DNA of 39,241 bases from Bacteroidaceae bacterium (GCA_024698925.1 JAILQO010000054.1:1-39241); one strand, 5' to 3'. Positions 7,620 to 15,115 are shown, numbered from the stretch's first letter. Numbers and translations: made by a program. Notes: generated by a model from the letters alone, not told the origin.

Positions 7620-8539
7620 TACTTATTGCAATGATTGAAGAAGTCGATAGCATCGAGTTCGGCTTTCAGGCGCACTTCCTCCTCAGGCGTAATATTCTGG
7701 AACGGAGTTCGATTGGGACCAAGGTCGAGACCAATCAGCTTCATAATACGCTTGCCACCTACGATATTGCCGCGGAAGTGGCAGATGACATCGATAACAT
7801 CTTGCGCATAGTTCTGGAGGGCACGGGCACTCTCGAGGTCGCCTTTCTGCCAAGCATCGATAATACCCACAAGACAACGACCGTTGTAGTTGGTTGTGCC
7901 ACCGATACCGCCCTGAGCGCCACCCATAGCGAGGCACGGCAGAATGGTCTCGTCCTGACCATGCAGCATATCGAACTTGCCGTCCTTGTAGCGACGACAG
8001 CGGTTGTACTCGTAGAGGCTCTCGAAGGTGTACTTGATACCCGCGAAATTGGGAATGCGACCATCCACAGCCTGCAGGAAGTCGTACATCGAGAGGAAAG
8101 CGCCATTGAAGGCGGGGATGTGGTAGAAATAGAAAGGAAGCTCAGGAGCGCCACAAGCTATCTCCTCGCAGTACTTCACGAGTTCCTCGATGCGACCCAC
8201 CTTGGGGAACGGAGGTGCCATAGCGCCAATACCGAAAGCGCCAATCTGCTGGGCATGAGCTGCCAGATTCTTAGAAGAACGCACACAAGTGCTGCCAACA
8301 TGAACGATGACCTTGAAGTCCTTGAAATCCTTGACTGCGGCCATCCAAGCCTCTGCAATCTGCTTGCGCTCGTCCTCGGTGAGCATATAGCCCTCGCCAC
8401 TGGAACCGTTGATAAACACGCCTTTAAGTCCATTGCGATAGAGCAAAGCGGCGTAGTCTGGAATGATAGACACATTGATGCTGCCATCGGCATACATCGG
8501 CGTAAAGGGGGCGTCGATAAGACCTTTGATTTTTTCCAT
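7619..8539 (-). CDS. nanA: N-acetylneuraminate lyase
   Basis: 306 aa, normal for the DHDPS/NAL class I aldolase family. Visible: the carboxylate-binding loop 'GSSGEG' (45-50), Tyr139 in 'YHIP', and the Schiff-base Lys169 in 'GIKYT', equivalent to E. coli NanA Tyr137 and Lys165. It cleaves N-acetylneuraminate to ManNAc and pyruvate in the cytoplasm. The loop reads GSSGE; with nanE and the mutarotase-transporter downstream, sialate lyase is far more likely than dihydrodipicolinate synthase. First gene of the operon, preceded by a good Bacteroidota promoter. Confidence 0.93.
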   Translation of the reverse strand: MEKIKGLIDAPFTPMYADGSINVSIIPDYAALLYRNGLKGVFINGSSGEGYMLTEDERKQIAEAWMAAVKDFKDFKVIVHVGSTCVRSSKNLAAHAQQIGAFGIGAMAPPFPKVGRIEELVKYCEEIACGAPELPFYFYHIPAFNGAFLSMYDFLQAVDGRIPNFAGIKYTFESLYEYNRCRRYKDGKFDMLHGQDETILPCLAMGGAQGGIGGTTNYNGRCLVGIIDAWQKGDLESARALQNYAQDVIDVICHFRGNIVGGKRIMKLIGLDLGPNRTPFQNITPEEEVRLKAELDAIDFFNHCNK

Positions 8540-8588
8540 TTGTATGAGTTAGTTTAGGGATTATTTGATTCTTTGTCATAAGACGTTG

Positions 8589-8620
8589 CAAAGATATGTA
8601 AGTTTTGCCATTCGTCCAAA
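8589..8620 (-). promoter_or_regulatory. Promoter of the nan operon
   Basis: Minus strand TTTG (complement of 8617-8620), 20 bases, then TATCTTTG (complement of 8589-8596). This fits TTTG-N19/20-TAnnTTTG and lies about 50 bases before the nanA start. Confidence 0.75.
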
Positions 8621-8679
8621 TTTTCGACAGACGGAATAATAAGTAATAAGAAAAATTATGTTTTGTCAGAGAAAAGTCG

Positions 8680-8687
8680 TACCTTTG
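8680..8687 (+). promoter_or_regulatory. -7 promoter element for the queuosine operon
   Basis: TACCTTTG matches TAnnTTTG. The nearest TTTG (8662-8665) is only 14 bases upstream, shorter than usual. The predicted start site, near 8694, falls just before the riboswitch. Confidence 0.6.
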
Positions 8688-8699
8688 CAGCGCAAAACG

Positions 8700-8737
8700 C
8701 AGGGGTAACCTAGACCACCCTCTATAACAAAACAAGG
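8700..8737 (+). promoter_or_regulatory. preQ1-I riboswitch, translational type
   Basis: P1: AGGGG (8701-8705) with CCTCT (8719-8723). The loop holds CCTAG (8709-8713), which can pair with CAAGG (8733-8737) as the pseudoknot P2 with one mismatch. The A-rich tail TATAACAAAACAAGG is nearly identical to that of the Thermoanaerobacter tengcongensis preQ1-I riboswitch. AAGG is also the ribosome-binding site, 2 bases before the ATG at 8740, so ligand binding should hide it. It precedes a queuosine-precursor transporter and queC, the expected regulon. Recognised by eye, not by a covariance model. Confidence 0.87.
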
Positions 8738-8739
8738 AA

Positions 8740-9411
8740 ATGAAAAAAAGAGAACCTGTCAGTGTGACGTTTATGTTGCTGGGCGTCACGTTCTGTGTTT
8801 GCCTCATTCTGGCAAACCTGTTAGCAACCAAGCAAATACAATTCGGACCTCTCAATCTCACCACGGGGGTGCTGGTATTCCCCATCTCGTATGTCGTCAA
8901 CGACTGCATCACCGAGGTGTGGGGCTATCGTCGGGCAAAGCTCATCATCTGGACTGGATTCCTGATGAATTTCATATTCGTGCTCTTAGCATGGATTGCA
9001 GACCTCATCCCAGGCGCGCCCTATTGGACTAACCAAGAAGGGTTCCACGCACTGTTCGGCCTTGCACCTCGCGTCGCACTGGCTTCCTTTGCCGCATTCA
9101 TCGTAGGCTCGTTGCTCAACGCATACGTCATGAGTCGTATGAAGGTTCACGACAAAGGAAAACGCTTCTCATTGCGTGCCATCGCCTCAACAATAGTTGG
9201 TGAAGTAAGCGATTCCATCATTTTCTTCCCTATTGCCTTGGGCGGAATCGTTCCTAAAGAGAATCTTTTACTCATGATGGTTAGTCAAGTGGTTATCAAA
9301 ACACTATATGAGATAGTTATGCTACCAGCAACTATCCGTTTCGTCACATGGCTGAAGCACTCAGAGGGTGTTGACGTATATGATGACGGAATGACCTATA
9401 GCGTAATTTAG
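8740..9411 (+). CDS. yhhQ: Queuosine precursor transporter (YhhQ/VUT family)
   Basis: 223 aa, inner membrane, about six hydrophobic segments. Family signatures seen: 'LLGVTFCVCLILANLLATKQ', 'LVFPISYVVNDCITEVWGYR', 'GEVSDSIIFFPIAL' and 'SQVVIKTLYEIVMLPAT'. YhhQ proteins take up queuosine precursors (preQ0/preQ1) in E. coli. The gene lies directly behind a preQ1-I riboswitch and 40 bases before queC, so the two probably form one regulated unit; the exact imported base (preQ0, preQ1 or queuine) cannot be read from the sequence. Confidence 0.92.
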   Translation: MKKREPVSVTFMLLGVTFCVCLILANLLATKQIQFGPLNLTTGVLVFPISYVVNDCITEVWGYRRAKLIIWTGFLMNFIFVLLAWIADLIPGAPYWTNQEGFHALFGLAPRVALASFAAFIVGSLLNAYVMSRMKVHDKGKRFSLRAIASTIVGEVSDSIIFFPIALGGIVPKENLLLMMVSQVVIKTLYEIVMLPATIRFVTWLKHSEGVDVYDDGMTYSVI

Positions 9412-9451
9412 CAACAATTAAAATATTTAAAAAAACGAACAAGAGTTTGGT

Positions 9452-10183
9452 ATGAAACCGATGAATAAGGAAACCGCCTTGGTGGTTTATAGCGGCGGAC
9501 AAGACTCCACCACATGCTTGTTCTGGGCGCTGAAACACTTCCAGAAGGTGGTGGCGCTCACGTTCACATACGGACAGAAACATGTGTTAGAAGTGGAGAT
9601 GGCGCAGAAGATAGCCGCGAAAGCGGGCGAGGTAGCCCGCCAGAACGGGCTGAACGAGGGAGGCGGCGAAGTGGAATGGCACCAGATGGACGTCTCGTTC
9701 ATCGGCAATCTGTCACACAACTCACTGACAGACAGCAGTATCACAATGGACCAAGAGAAGCCCGCAGACGGTCCTCCCAACACATTCGTTCCTGGACGGA
9801 ACCTGTTCTTCATCGCTGTAGCAGCCGTCTTCGCTCGCGAGCGGGGCATCAATCACCTCGTGACGGGCGTTTCACAAACAGACTATAGCGGCTATCCTGA
9901 CTGTCGCGACGCCTTCATCAAAGCCTTGAACGTAAGCCTGAACCTCGGTATGGACGAGCAATTTGTCATTCACACGCCGCTGATGTGGATTGACAAGGCC
10001 CAGACTTGGGCAAAGGCGGACAAGTTGGGCGTATTGGATTTGGTGCGTAACGAGACTCTGACCTGCTACAACGGCATCCCCGGCGACGGATGTGGAGAAT
10101 GTCCTGCATGCAAACTCAGAAGAGCAGGACTGGAAGAATACCTCGCACAGAAGCAGAATCCTAAGTTCAGAGTTCTGAAATAA
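9452..10183 (+). CDS. queC: 7-cyano-7-deazaguanine (preQ0) synthase
   Basis: 243 aa. The N-terminal PP-loop SGGQDS (14-19) binds ATP. The C-terminal cysteine set '[19 protein letters not shown]' is the Zn-binding cluster of QueC. The enzyme turns 7-carboxy-7-deazaguanine into preQ0 using ATP and ammonia. Start: [16 protein letters not shown]; a later Met at codon 4 is possible. queD, queE and queF are not in the window. It follows the transporter in the same preQ1-regulated transcript. Confidence 0.95.
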   Translation: MKPMNKETALVVYSGGQDSTTCLFWALKHFQKVVALTFTYGQKHVLEVEMAQKIAAKAGEVARQNGLNEGGGEVEWHQMDVSFIGNLSHNSLTDSSITMDQEKPADGPPNTFVPGRNLFFIAVAAVFARERGINHLVTGVSQTDYSGYPDCRDAFIKALNVSLNLGMDEQFVIHTPLMWIDKAQTWAKADKLGVLDLVRNETLTCYNGIPGDGCGECPACKLRRAGLEEYLAQKQNPKFRVLK

Positions 10184-10200
10184 AAAGCGAAAGAGGAAAG

Positions 10201-11118
10201 ATGGCACAGAAGTTTGACGTTCACATTATCGGTTGCGGATCGGCGCTGCCTACACGACGCCACCTGCCCTCATGCCAAGTTGTTGACGTAAGGGACAAAC
10301 TATTGTTGCTAGACTGTGGCGAAGGAGCCCAGCTGGCTTGGCGCACGACTGGCTTAAACTGGCAGCGGATTACACACATCTTTCTAACACACGCGCACGG
10401 AGACCACGTATTCGGACTGCCCGGATTCCTATCTACGATGGGCCTACTGGGACGTAAGTCCCCACTCTATTTGCACGGACCGGCTTCGCTCAAGGACTAC
10501 GTTGAATATTCGAAAGCCCATTTCTTTGATGACATCAGCTACGAGATACACTTCGAGATCGTTGATACAACAAAACATCAATGCATCTTCGAAGATCGTT
10601 CTATGGAGGTTTGGTCTCTGCCACTGAAGCACCGCATCCCTTGTTGCGGCTATCTGATTAAGGAGAAGCCCGAGTTGCCACATATCCGCAAGGAGATGAT
10701 AGACTTCTACGAGATTCCCATTTGGGCCATCAATAACATCAAGGCGGGAGCGGATTGGAAGACTCCTACAGGCGAGGTGATTCCACACACACGGTTGACA
10801 ACGCCAGCCGAGCCTGCCCGAGCCTATGCCTACTGCTCAGATACCATGCCTGTACAAGAAATGGCAACATGGTGCGAAGGTGTGAATCTGATGTATCACG
10901 AAGGCACATATGCAGACAGTGAAAGCCAACTTGCCGAGAAGTATTTTCACAGTACTGCAAGACAAGCTGCAAGCATCGCACAAGCAGCCAAAGTGAAGCA
11001 ATTAGTGATTGGACATTTCTCGTCACGCTATGATAACGAAAACATACTGTTTAAAGAAGCACAAGAGGTCTTCGAAAATACGATTTTAGCTCACGAAGGG
11101 CTCAAAATAACACTATAA
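10201..11118 (+). CDS. rnz: Ribonuclease Z
   Basis: 305 aa, the short-form (tRNase Z-S) length. The metallo-beta-lactamase motif 'FLTHAHGDHVFGLPG' (His64, His66, Asp68, His69) and the later 'SDTMP', 'HEGTYADS' and 'GHFSSRY' motifs are all present. It removes 3' trailers from tRNA precursors. It starts 17 bases after queC, with GAGGAAAG upstream as a likely ribosome-binding site, and is probably the last gene of the queuosine operon. The link between tRNA modification and tRNA processing may be no more than shared transcription. Confidence 0.95.
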   Translation: MAQKFDVHIIGCGSALPTRRHLPSCQVVDVRDKLLLLDCGEGAQLAWRTTGLNWQRITHIFLTHAHGDHVFGLPGFLSTMGLLGRKSPLYLHGPASLKDYVEYSKAHFFDDISYEIHFEIVDTTKHQCIFEDRSMEVWSLPLKHRIPCCGYLIKEKPELPHIRKEMIDFYEIPIWAINNIKAGADWKTPTGEVIPHTRLTTPAEPARAYAYCSDTMPVQEMATWCEGVNLMYHEGTYADSESQLAEKYFHSTARQAASIAQAAKVKQLVIGHFSSRYDNENILFKEAQEVFENTILAHEGLKITL

Positions 11119-11150
11119 TTGCGTTTTTATTGTGTTTTTCTTAAAAAAAA

Positions 11151-11182
11151 TTTGCATCGTATCACAAAAACGCCTATATTTG
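11151..11182 (+). promoter_or_regulatory. Promoter for the small sorting-domain protein
   Basis: TTTG (11151-11154), 20 bases, TATATTTG (11175-11182): a near-ideal Bacteroidota promoter, 23 bases before the ATG at 11206. Confidence 0.8.
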
Positions 11183-11205
11183 CCCTCGAATAATGCAAAA
11201 ACAAC

Positions 11206-11580
11206 ATGCAGATGAAGCATTTTTATCTCTTTTTTGCCCTCGCTGCAGCACTCGTTGCGATGCCCTCACACGCTAGTGAGAGCTACGTAACTGATGAACC
11301 TGCGCAGGCCTTTGAGACGGAAGCCCCAACTGAGGTTTCCTTCGAGATGGATAGCGAGGATGAAGGACTGAATGCCATTGAGATTAGAGCCTACGGCAAA
11401 TATATTCGCATCAAGAACGCTGCTGATCAGGTTCTGCAAATCTACAACCTCGCTGGCGAGTGTGTAGGTACCTACAAAATCGAGAACGACGAGACAACCA
11501 TTCAAGTGAACCTCAATGATGGTTGCTATATGATTAAGGTTGGAAAAGTCGTCCGCAAGATTTCCATTAAGAAAAAATAA
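11206..11580 (+). CDS. Small exported protein made of a signal peptide, acidic linker and T9SS-like C-terminal domain
   Basis: 124 aa. The signal peptide runs to about residue 24 (MKHFYLFFALAAALVAMPSHA; Met3 is an alternative start at 11212). A 30-residue acidic stretch rich in Glu, Asp, Pro and Thr follows, and then about 65 residues that look like the Por-secretion C-terminal sorting domain: 'IRIKNAADQVLQIYNLAGEC', 'NLNDGCYMIKVG' and a basic KKK end. No separate functional domain remains, which is unusual because such domains normally sit behind a large cargo. It may be a true micro-cargo or a relic. Strong promoter of its own. Confidence 0.75.
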   Translation: MQMKHFYLFFALAAALVAMPSHASESYVTDEPAQAFETEAPTEVSFEMDSEDEGLNAIEIRAYGKYIRIKNAADQVLQIYNLAGECVGTYKIENDETTIQVNLNDGCYMIKVGKVVRKISIKKK

Positions 11581-11633
11581 ACTGACTAGCTATAATTTCG
11601 TTCCTAACATTTTACAAAAAAGAAAGGAATCAA

Positions 11634-11665
11634 AAGGGTCGGACTCCTGTTCCGGCCCTTCTTTG
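11634..11665 (+). terminator. Hairpin (weak terminator or attenuator) between the sorting-domain gene and the next gene
   Basis: AAGGGTCGGA (11634-11643) pairs with TCCGGCCCTT (11651-11660), 10 bp with one G-U pair and a 7-base loop. The tail is CTTTG only, so termination may be partial. The next ATG is 16 bases after the stem. Confidence 0.55.
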
Positions 11666-11676
11666 AAGAAAAAAGT

Positions 11677-12117
11677 ATGAAAGCTACTCCTCAGACCATC
11701 CAACAGATTCAACGGGCACTCCGCAAAGTCATCGAGAAATTCCCGCCTACAGCCGATCCCATCCTCACGGACATTCACATGCAAGTCCGTCCTGAGAGCG
11801 GTGAGCTACGCATCTTCAACGACGACATGGAGGAACTGATGCGCATTGTGGTGGATCAATGGCTGGAGCCAACGGAGGAAGACCTATATGATGCAGCTGC
11901 TTTAGCCATTAAGCAAAGCATCAGCGGACTGCGAGCCGAAATCGAGCAAATGAGCATTATGCGCCCCTACTCTTTCGTCATGATGGGCGAAGATAGTGAA
12001 ACACTCAACGATCTTTACATCGTAGATGACGACACCATCATCGTAGATACAGAATTGCTGGAAGGATTGGACGAAGAACTTGATGAATTCCTCGCAAAAC
12101 TATTAAAGGACGAATAA
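11677..12117 (+). CDS. Conserved acidic hypothetical protein
   Basis: 146 aa, strongly acidic, no signal peptide or membrane segment. It opens with a basic helix (MKATPQTIQQIQRALRKVIE) and ends with a run of acidic residues around 'DDDTIIVDTELLEGLDEELD'. I recognise the general form as a protein conserved in Bacteroidales with no assigned function. Probably cytoplasmic. No promoter-like TAnnTTTG lies between the upstream hairpin and the start, so it likely depends on read-through from the preceding gene. Confidence 0.75.
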   Translation: MKATPQTIQQIQRALRKVIEKFPPTADPILTDIHMQVRPESGELRIFNDDMEELMRIVVDQWLEPTEEDLYDAAALAIKQSISGLRAEIEQMSIMRPYSFVMMGEDSETLNDLYIVDDDTIIVDTELLEGLDEELDEFLAKLLKDE

Positions 12118-12140
12118 GCATTCGTCCTTTATTATTTTCT
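12105..12140 (+). terminator. Terminator overlapping the end of the acidic protein gene
   Basis: AAAGGACGAA (12105-12114) pairs perfectly with TTCGTCCTTT (12121-12130). The loop TAAGCA holds the stop codon; a T-rich ATTATTTTCT follows. Confidence 0.85.
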
Positions 12141-12182
12141 ATTCCTTATGTCTCTTGCGGGAGCCCCAATGGGGGCTTCGCA

Positions 12183-12680
12183 TTACTGTTGGCGCTGGGG
12201 ACGCTGTCCTTGCCGTTGCCCAGGGGCGCGTTGTCCGCGAGCGCCCTCAGGTCCACGATTGCCACGCACCATCCTGCGATGAAAATCGTCCTCTGCCGTC
12301 ATCACCTTGAAGACCTTCTCCGCAGGAACAGCTTTCAACATACGCTTATAGTAAGACTCTTCTATCTGAGCAGATTGAACCTGAAGGCACTTAATCTTCA
12401 GAATGGTCTCATTATAGGCATTAGCATCACCTTTAATATTCTTCTTCAAATTGTGAATCTGCGTGCCGAGTTCGCGTTGTTTGGTGCGCATCTCGTTATA
12501 AAGCGGGAAGAATGCCTTAGCTTCCTCGGGAGTGAAACATGCCGCTTTCGTAAGAGACTCTTCCACCATCTGCTGGAACTTGAAAGGATCGAACGGGCGA
12601 TCACCGCCCTGAGGTTGCGCCCACGTCAAGAGAGGCATGAACATCAGCATCAAGAGAAAAATATTACGTTTCATTGTCAC
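12183..12680 (-). CDS. Periplasmic Spy/CpxP-like protein
   Basis: 165 aa. The signal peptide ends near residue 21 (MKRNIFLLMLMFMPLLTWAQ; Met3 is an equally good start). The mature part is helical and charged ('FTPEEAKAFFPLYNEMRTKQ', 'RELGTQIHNLKKNIKGDANA'), like Spy/CpxP heavy-metal-sensor or chaperone proteins, although the LTxxQ motif is not exact. The tail is Arg/Gln/Gly/Pro-rich and disordered. It is the third gene of an ECF sigma - membrane anti-sigma - periplasmic protein set, so it may act as periplasmic sensor or as the output of that system. Role inferred from context. Confidence 0.7.
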   Translation of the reverse strand: MTMKRNIFLLMLMFMPLLTWAQPQGGDRPFDPFKFQQMVEESLTKAACFTPEEAKAFFPLYNEMRTKQRELGTQIHNLKKNIKGDANAYNETILKIKCLQVQSAQIEESYYKRMLKAVPAEKVFKVMTAEDDFHRRMVRGNRGPEGARGQRAPGQRQGQRPQRQQ

Positions 12681-12692
12681 TTGATTATTGAA

Positions 12693-13085
12693 TTAATATG
12701 CTTCCGTCAGATAATATGCAATCTGACTATTGTTTACAACTTCATAGTCCAGCAACTCATCAATATCATCATTAGAAAGGACGTAGTCTGCCAACTCAGC
12801 ACCCTGAGGCTGTGACATTTCGTGATTGTAAAGGTAAGTACCAGCAACTACACAAACACCAGCGACTACCGCTGCTGCAGCATAGCGCATCAAGCGCTGC
12901 ATCGGATTCAAGCGAATCACCTTTGCAGACTGAAGCGCAGGTTTCTCAGCGGGCTGTTCCAACAAGCCTTCGTGCTCCATGCGTTCCATCAATCTACTGG
13001 TGAAACTGTCAAAGTAGCCTTCAGGCGTCGTAAACGGGCGCTGGCCGCTATCGTGTTGCCGGATGATTTCTTCTTCTTTGATCAT
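12693..13085 (-). CDS. Probable membrane anti-sigma factor
   Basis: 130 aa. It has a soluble N-terminal part (1-65) with 'FTTPEGYFDSFTSRLMERM', one transmembrane helix at about 68-86 (YAAAAVVAGVCVVAGTYLY) and an acidic periplasmic tail ending 'NNSQIAYYLTEAY'. No named anti-sigma domain is recognised. The call rests on size, single-span topology and its place directly after the ECF sigma gene and before a Spy-like gene. The 'TPEGYFDxFxxRLMxR' segment is frequent in such bacteroidal proteins. Confidence 0.65.
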   Translation of the reverse strand: MIKEEEIIRQHDSGQRPFTTPEGYFDSFTSRLMERMEHEGLLEQPAEKPALQSAKVIRLNPMQRLMRYAAAAVVAGVCVVAGTYLYNHEMSQPQGAELADYVLSNDDIDELLDYEVVNNSQIAYYLTEAY

Positions 13086-13131
13086 ATTTTTCGTTTTTTC
13101 TGATTCTACGACAAGTCCTATAATAAAAGGT

Positions 13132-13686
13132 TTAATCGCGAGCAGTGAAAAAATCAGATATTTTTTTGACTGCGTGGTGGTACGACGCTTTCAACGCTCC
13201 GACACTTGTTCCCAAGAGCTCGCTCATATCCTCGTATTTCATCTCTTCGAAGTACTTGAGATTGAAAACTTGCCGCTGCTTGTCAGGCAAGCTGGCTATC
13301 GCCTCTTGTAGTTGTTGAGCAGTCTCATCGCCATCAAAATAAGGGTCCCCTTCCAAACGTGCAGCAACCCCGACGGCAGCATCATCGTCGAGACTAAGCT
13401 GTTGACGACGTCGTTCCAAGAAATTCAGAGTCTCATTGTTGGCGATGCGGAACAACCAAGTGGAGAGTTTGGCTTCACCACGAAAGCCGTCAAGTCCCGT
13501 CCAAGCTTTGATAAACGTGTTCTGAAGCACATCGTCCGCGTCATCGTGTGAGAGCACCATGCGTCGGATCTGCCAGTAGAGTTGTTCCTTGAAATGCTCT
13601 ACCATCAGGGTGAAAGCACGCTGCCGTTGCACGGGATCGCGCAACTGTTCTACCACGAGCTGTTCATTCCATTGGCTGTTTGACAT
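13132..13686 (-). CDS. ECF-family RNA polymerase sigma factor
   Basis: 184 aa. Region 2 is seen at about 25-95 ('MVLSHDDADDVLQNTFIKAW', 'FRGEAKLSTWLFRIANNETL', the -10 recognition helix) and region 4 at about 125-180 ('LPDKQRQVFNLKYFEEMKYE', 'TSVGALKASYHHAVKKI', a helix-turn-helix). It should direct RNA polymerase to envelope-stress-type promoters, starting with its own operon. The next two genes encode a probable anti-sigma and a Spy-like protein, which suggests surface-stress sensing. The target motif is not identifiable in this window. Confidence 0.93.
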   Translation of the reverse strand: MSNSQWNEQLVVEQLRDPVQRQRAFTLMVEHFKEQLYWQIRRMVLSHDDADDVLQNTFIKAWTGLDGFRGEAKLSTWLFRIANNETLNFLERRRQQLSLDDDAAVGVAARLEGDPYFDGDETAQQLQEAIASLPDKQRQVFNLKYFEEMKYEDMSELLGTSVGALKASYHHAVKKISDFFTARD

Positions 13687-13713
13687 CTGTTTTTGGACGT
13701 TTTTTGTCCTTTA

Positions 13714-13737
13714 CGCCGTTTTGACGGCGCAAAGATA
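13714..13737 (-). promoter_or_regulatory. -7 element and 5' hairpin of the ECF operon
   Basis: Minus strand TATCTTTG (complement of 13730-13737) matches TAnnTTTG. Immediately downstream is a perfect 6-bp inverted repeat CGCCGT/ACGGCG (13714-13729, 4-base loop) at or next to the transcript start. No good -33 TTTG is visible. Confidence 0.5.
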
Positions 13738-13759
13738 GTACATTCTCACGAAAAAGCCT

Positions 13760-13767
13760 TAACTTTG
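13760..13767 (+). promoter_or_regulatory. -7 promoter element for the DUF486 gene
   Basis: TAACTTTG, 23 bases before the ATG at 13791. No -33 TTTG is seen. It is divergent from the ECF operon promoter, the two elements being 22 bases apart. Confidence 0.5.
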
Positions 13768-13790
13768 CGCCCGATTTTAATTGATTTTAT

Positions 13791-14156
13791 ATGCCCGCCT
13801 TACAAACAATCCTTTTGCTGCTTGCCAGCAATGTGTTTATGACCTTCGCATGGTATGGTCACCTTCGTCTTCAAGAAGCTGGTATCAGCAGCCACTGGCC
13901 CCTTATCGGTGTCATTGCTTTTTCATGGAGCATTGCATTCATCGAGTACTGCTTTGCAGTGCCAGCCAATCGCATTGGGTTTGCAGGAAACGGAGGCCCG
14001 TTTACCTTAGTACAATTGAAAGTGATTCAAGAGGTTATCTCACTAACGATTTTCACCGTCATCGTAGGTTTTCTCTTTCAAGGTCAAAGTTTCCACTGGA
14101 ATCACTTAGCTGCCTTTGTCTGCCTGATTCTTGCCGTCTATTTCGTATTTAAATAA
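13791..14156 (+). CDS. DUF486 (DMT-like) small membrane protein
   Basis: 121 aa with four hydrophobic segments ('ILLLLASNVFMTFAWYGHL', 'WPLIGVIAFSWSIAFIEY', 'VISLTIFTVIVGFLFQ' and 'LAAFVCLILAVYFVFK'), the compact form of the DUF486 family related to drug/metabolite transporters. Family signatures 'FMTFAWYGHL' and 'EYCFAVPANRIG' are present. The substrate is unknown. It is a single gene with its own promoter; its last 19 bases overlap the 3' end of the convergent EEP gene. Confidence 0.9.
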   Translation: MPALQTILLLLASNVFMTFAWYGHLRLQEAGISSHWPLIGVIAFSWSIAFIEYCFAVPANRIGFAGNGGPFTLVQLKVIQEVISLTIFTVIVGFLFQGQSFHWNHLAAFVCLILAVYFVFK

Positions 14157-15115
14157 AGATCCATCACAAGCGGCAAATGGTCACTGATGCCGCCGTGATA
14201 TGCAGGACCTCGGTACGTGCGACGAGGCATATCCACTCCATACGTCTTGTTCTCCTCCAACAGCCAAGGCAGGCGTACGGAATGTGCAACAGCGCTCCCA
14301 GCCAGCGACGGGGAAACAAGGATATGATCGAGCCATTGCCACATTCCTTGATAGCAGTAGGTTCCCGGATCCTCCGGAGCATCCGTTAAACGAAGCGGGC
14401 AGCCTTTAAATATACGGTCGTTACGACCAGCATTAAAATCCCCCATCACAAGTACAAGCGAGGAAGTCGCTTGCAGAGAATCGACGATAGACCACAGCTT
14501 TTCGGCGGCCAATTTGCGATTCCGCTCTCCCTCTTGACCACCTGCACGACTTGGAAGATGCGCCACCAAGACATGGAGCGTATCCAATCGGTTCTCAGCA
14601 CAGAGAATCAATCCCTTTGCATAGAGAATATCACGTGTAGCACGATAGCCATGTTTACGACTTGGGACACGTATTCCGCGATGTTCCAACAGTCGAAAAC
14701 GATCGGGGAAATATAATAGGCCACAATCTATTCCACGCTCGTCCTCACTCTCCGTCATTACATAATGATAACCCATAGTACGAAGAATACTACGTTCCGT
14801 AAGCGTCGTTAGGACACTGTCATTTTCGACCTCGCATAAACCTATAAGGTCTGGAAAGCCTCCATCGTCAGCCACAGCAGCAATGACTTTAGCGATGTCC
14901 GTCAGCTTCTGCCAATAACGAAAAGATGTCCAACGACGTTCCCCGTTCGGCAAAAACTCTTCATCACGGAAGCCTTCATCATGAACTGTATCAAACAAGT
15001 TCTCAACGTTCCATTCAAGGACTCGGTACTTACGTAAAGCACCGCTCTCTGCCTGGACACTTGCAAAGCCCAGCAGGAGCGGTACGATTACACCAAAGAA
15101 CAAGAAACGACGCAT
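14138..15115 (-). CDS. Secreted endonuclease/exonuclease/phosphatase-family protein
   Basis: 325 aa. Signal peptide about 1-22. EEP-fold motifs: 'RVLEWNVENLFDTVHDEGF' (Asn/Glu metal site), 'DLIGLCEVEN', 'VLVAHLPSRAGG', 'LVMGDFNAGRNDR' and 'ISDHLPLVMDL' (catalytic Asp-His). Members hydrolyse phosphodiesters in nucleic acids, lipids or inositol phosphates; the substrate here is unknown. Export suggests scavenging of DNA or phosphate. Its ATG overlaps the stop of the ACT gene (TAATG), so it is translationally coupled to the paaK-paaK-ACT operon, with no obvious metabolic link. Confidence 0.88.
   Translation of the reverse strand: MRRFLFFGVIVPLLLGFASVQAESGALRKYRVLEWNVENLFDTVHDEGFRDEEFLPNGERRWTSFRYWQKLTDIAKVIAAVADDGGFPDLIGLCEVENDSVLTTLTERSILRTMGYHYVMTESEDERGIDCGLLYFPDRFRLLEHRGIRVPSRKHGYRATRDILYAKGLILCAENRLDTLHVLVAHLPSRAGGQEGERNRKLAAEKLWSIVDSLQATSSLVLVMGDFNAGRNDRIFKGCPLRLTDAPEDPGTYCYQGMWQWLDHILVSPSLAGSAVAHSVRLPWLLEENKTYGVDMPRRTYRGPAYHGGISDHLPLVMDLYLNTK

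Noticed and set aside
12157..12185. Hairpin AGCCCC/GGGGCT as a terminator for the Spy-like gene on the minus strand
   Set aside because: The stem is short and no T-run follows on the minus strand, so support is too weak.
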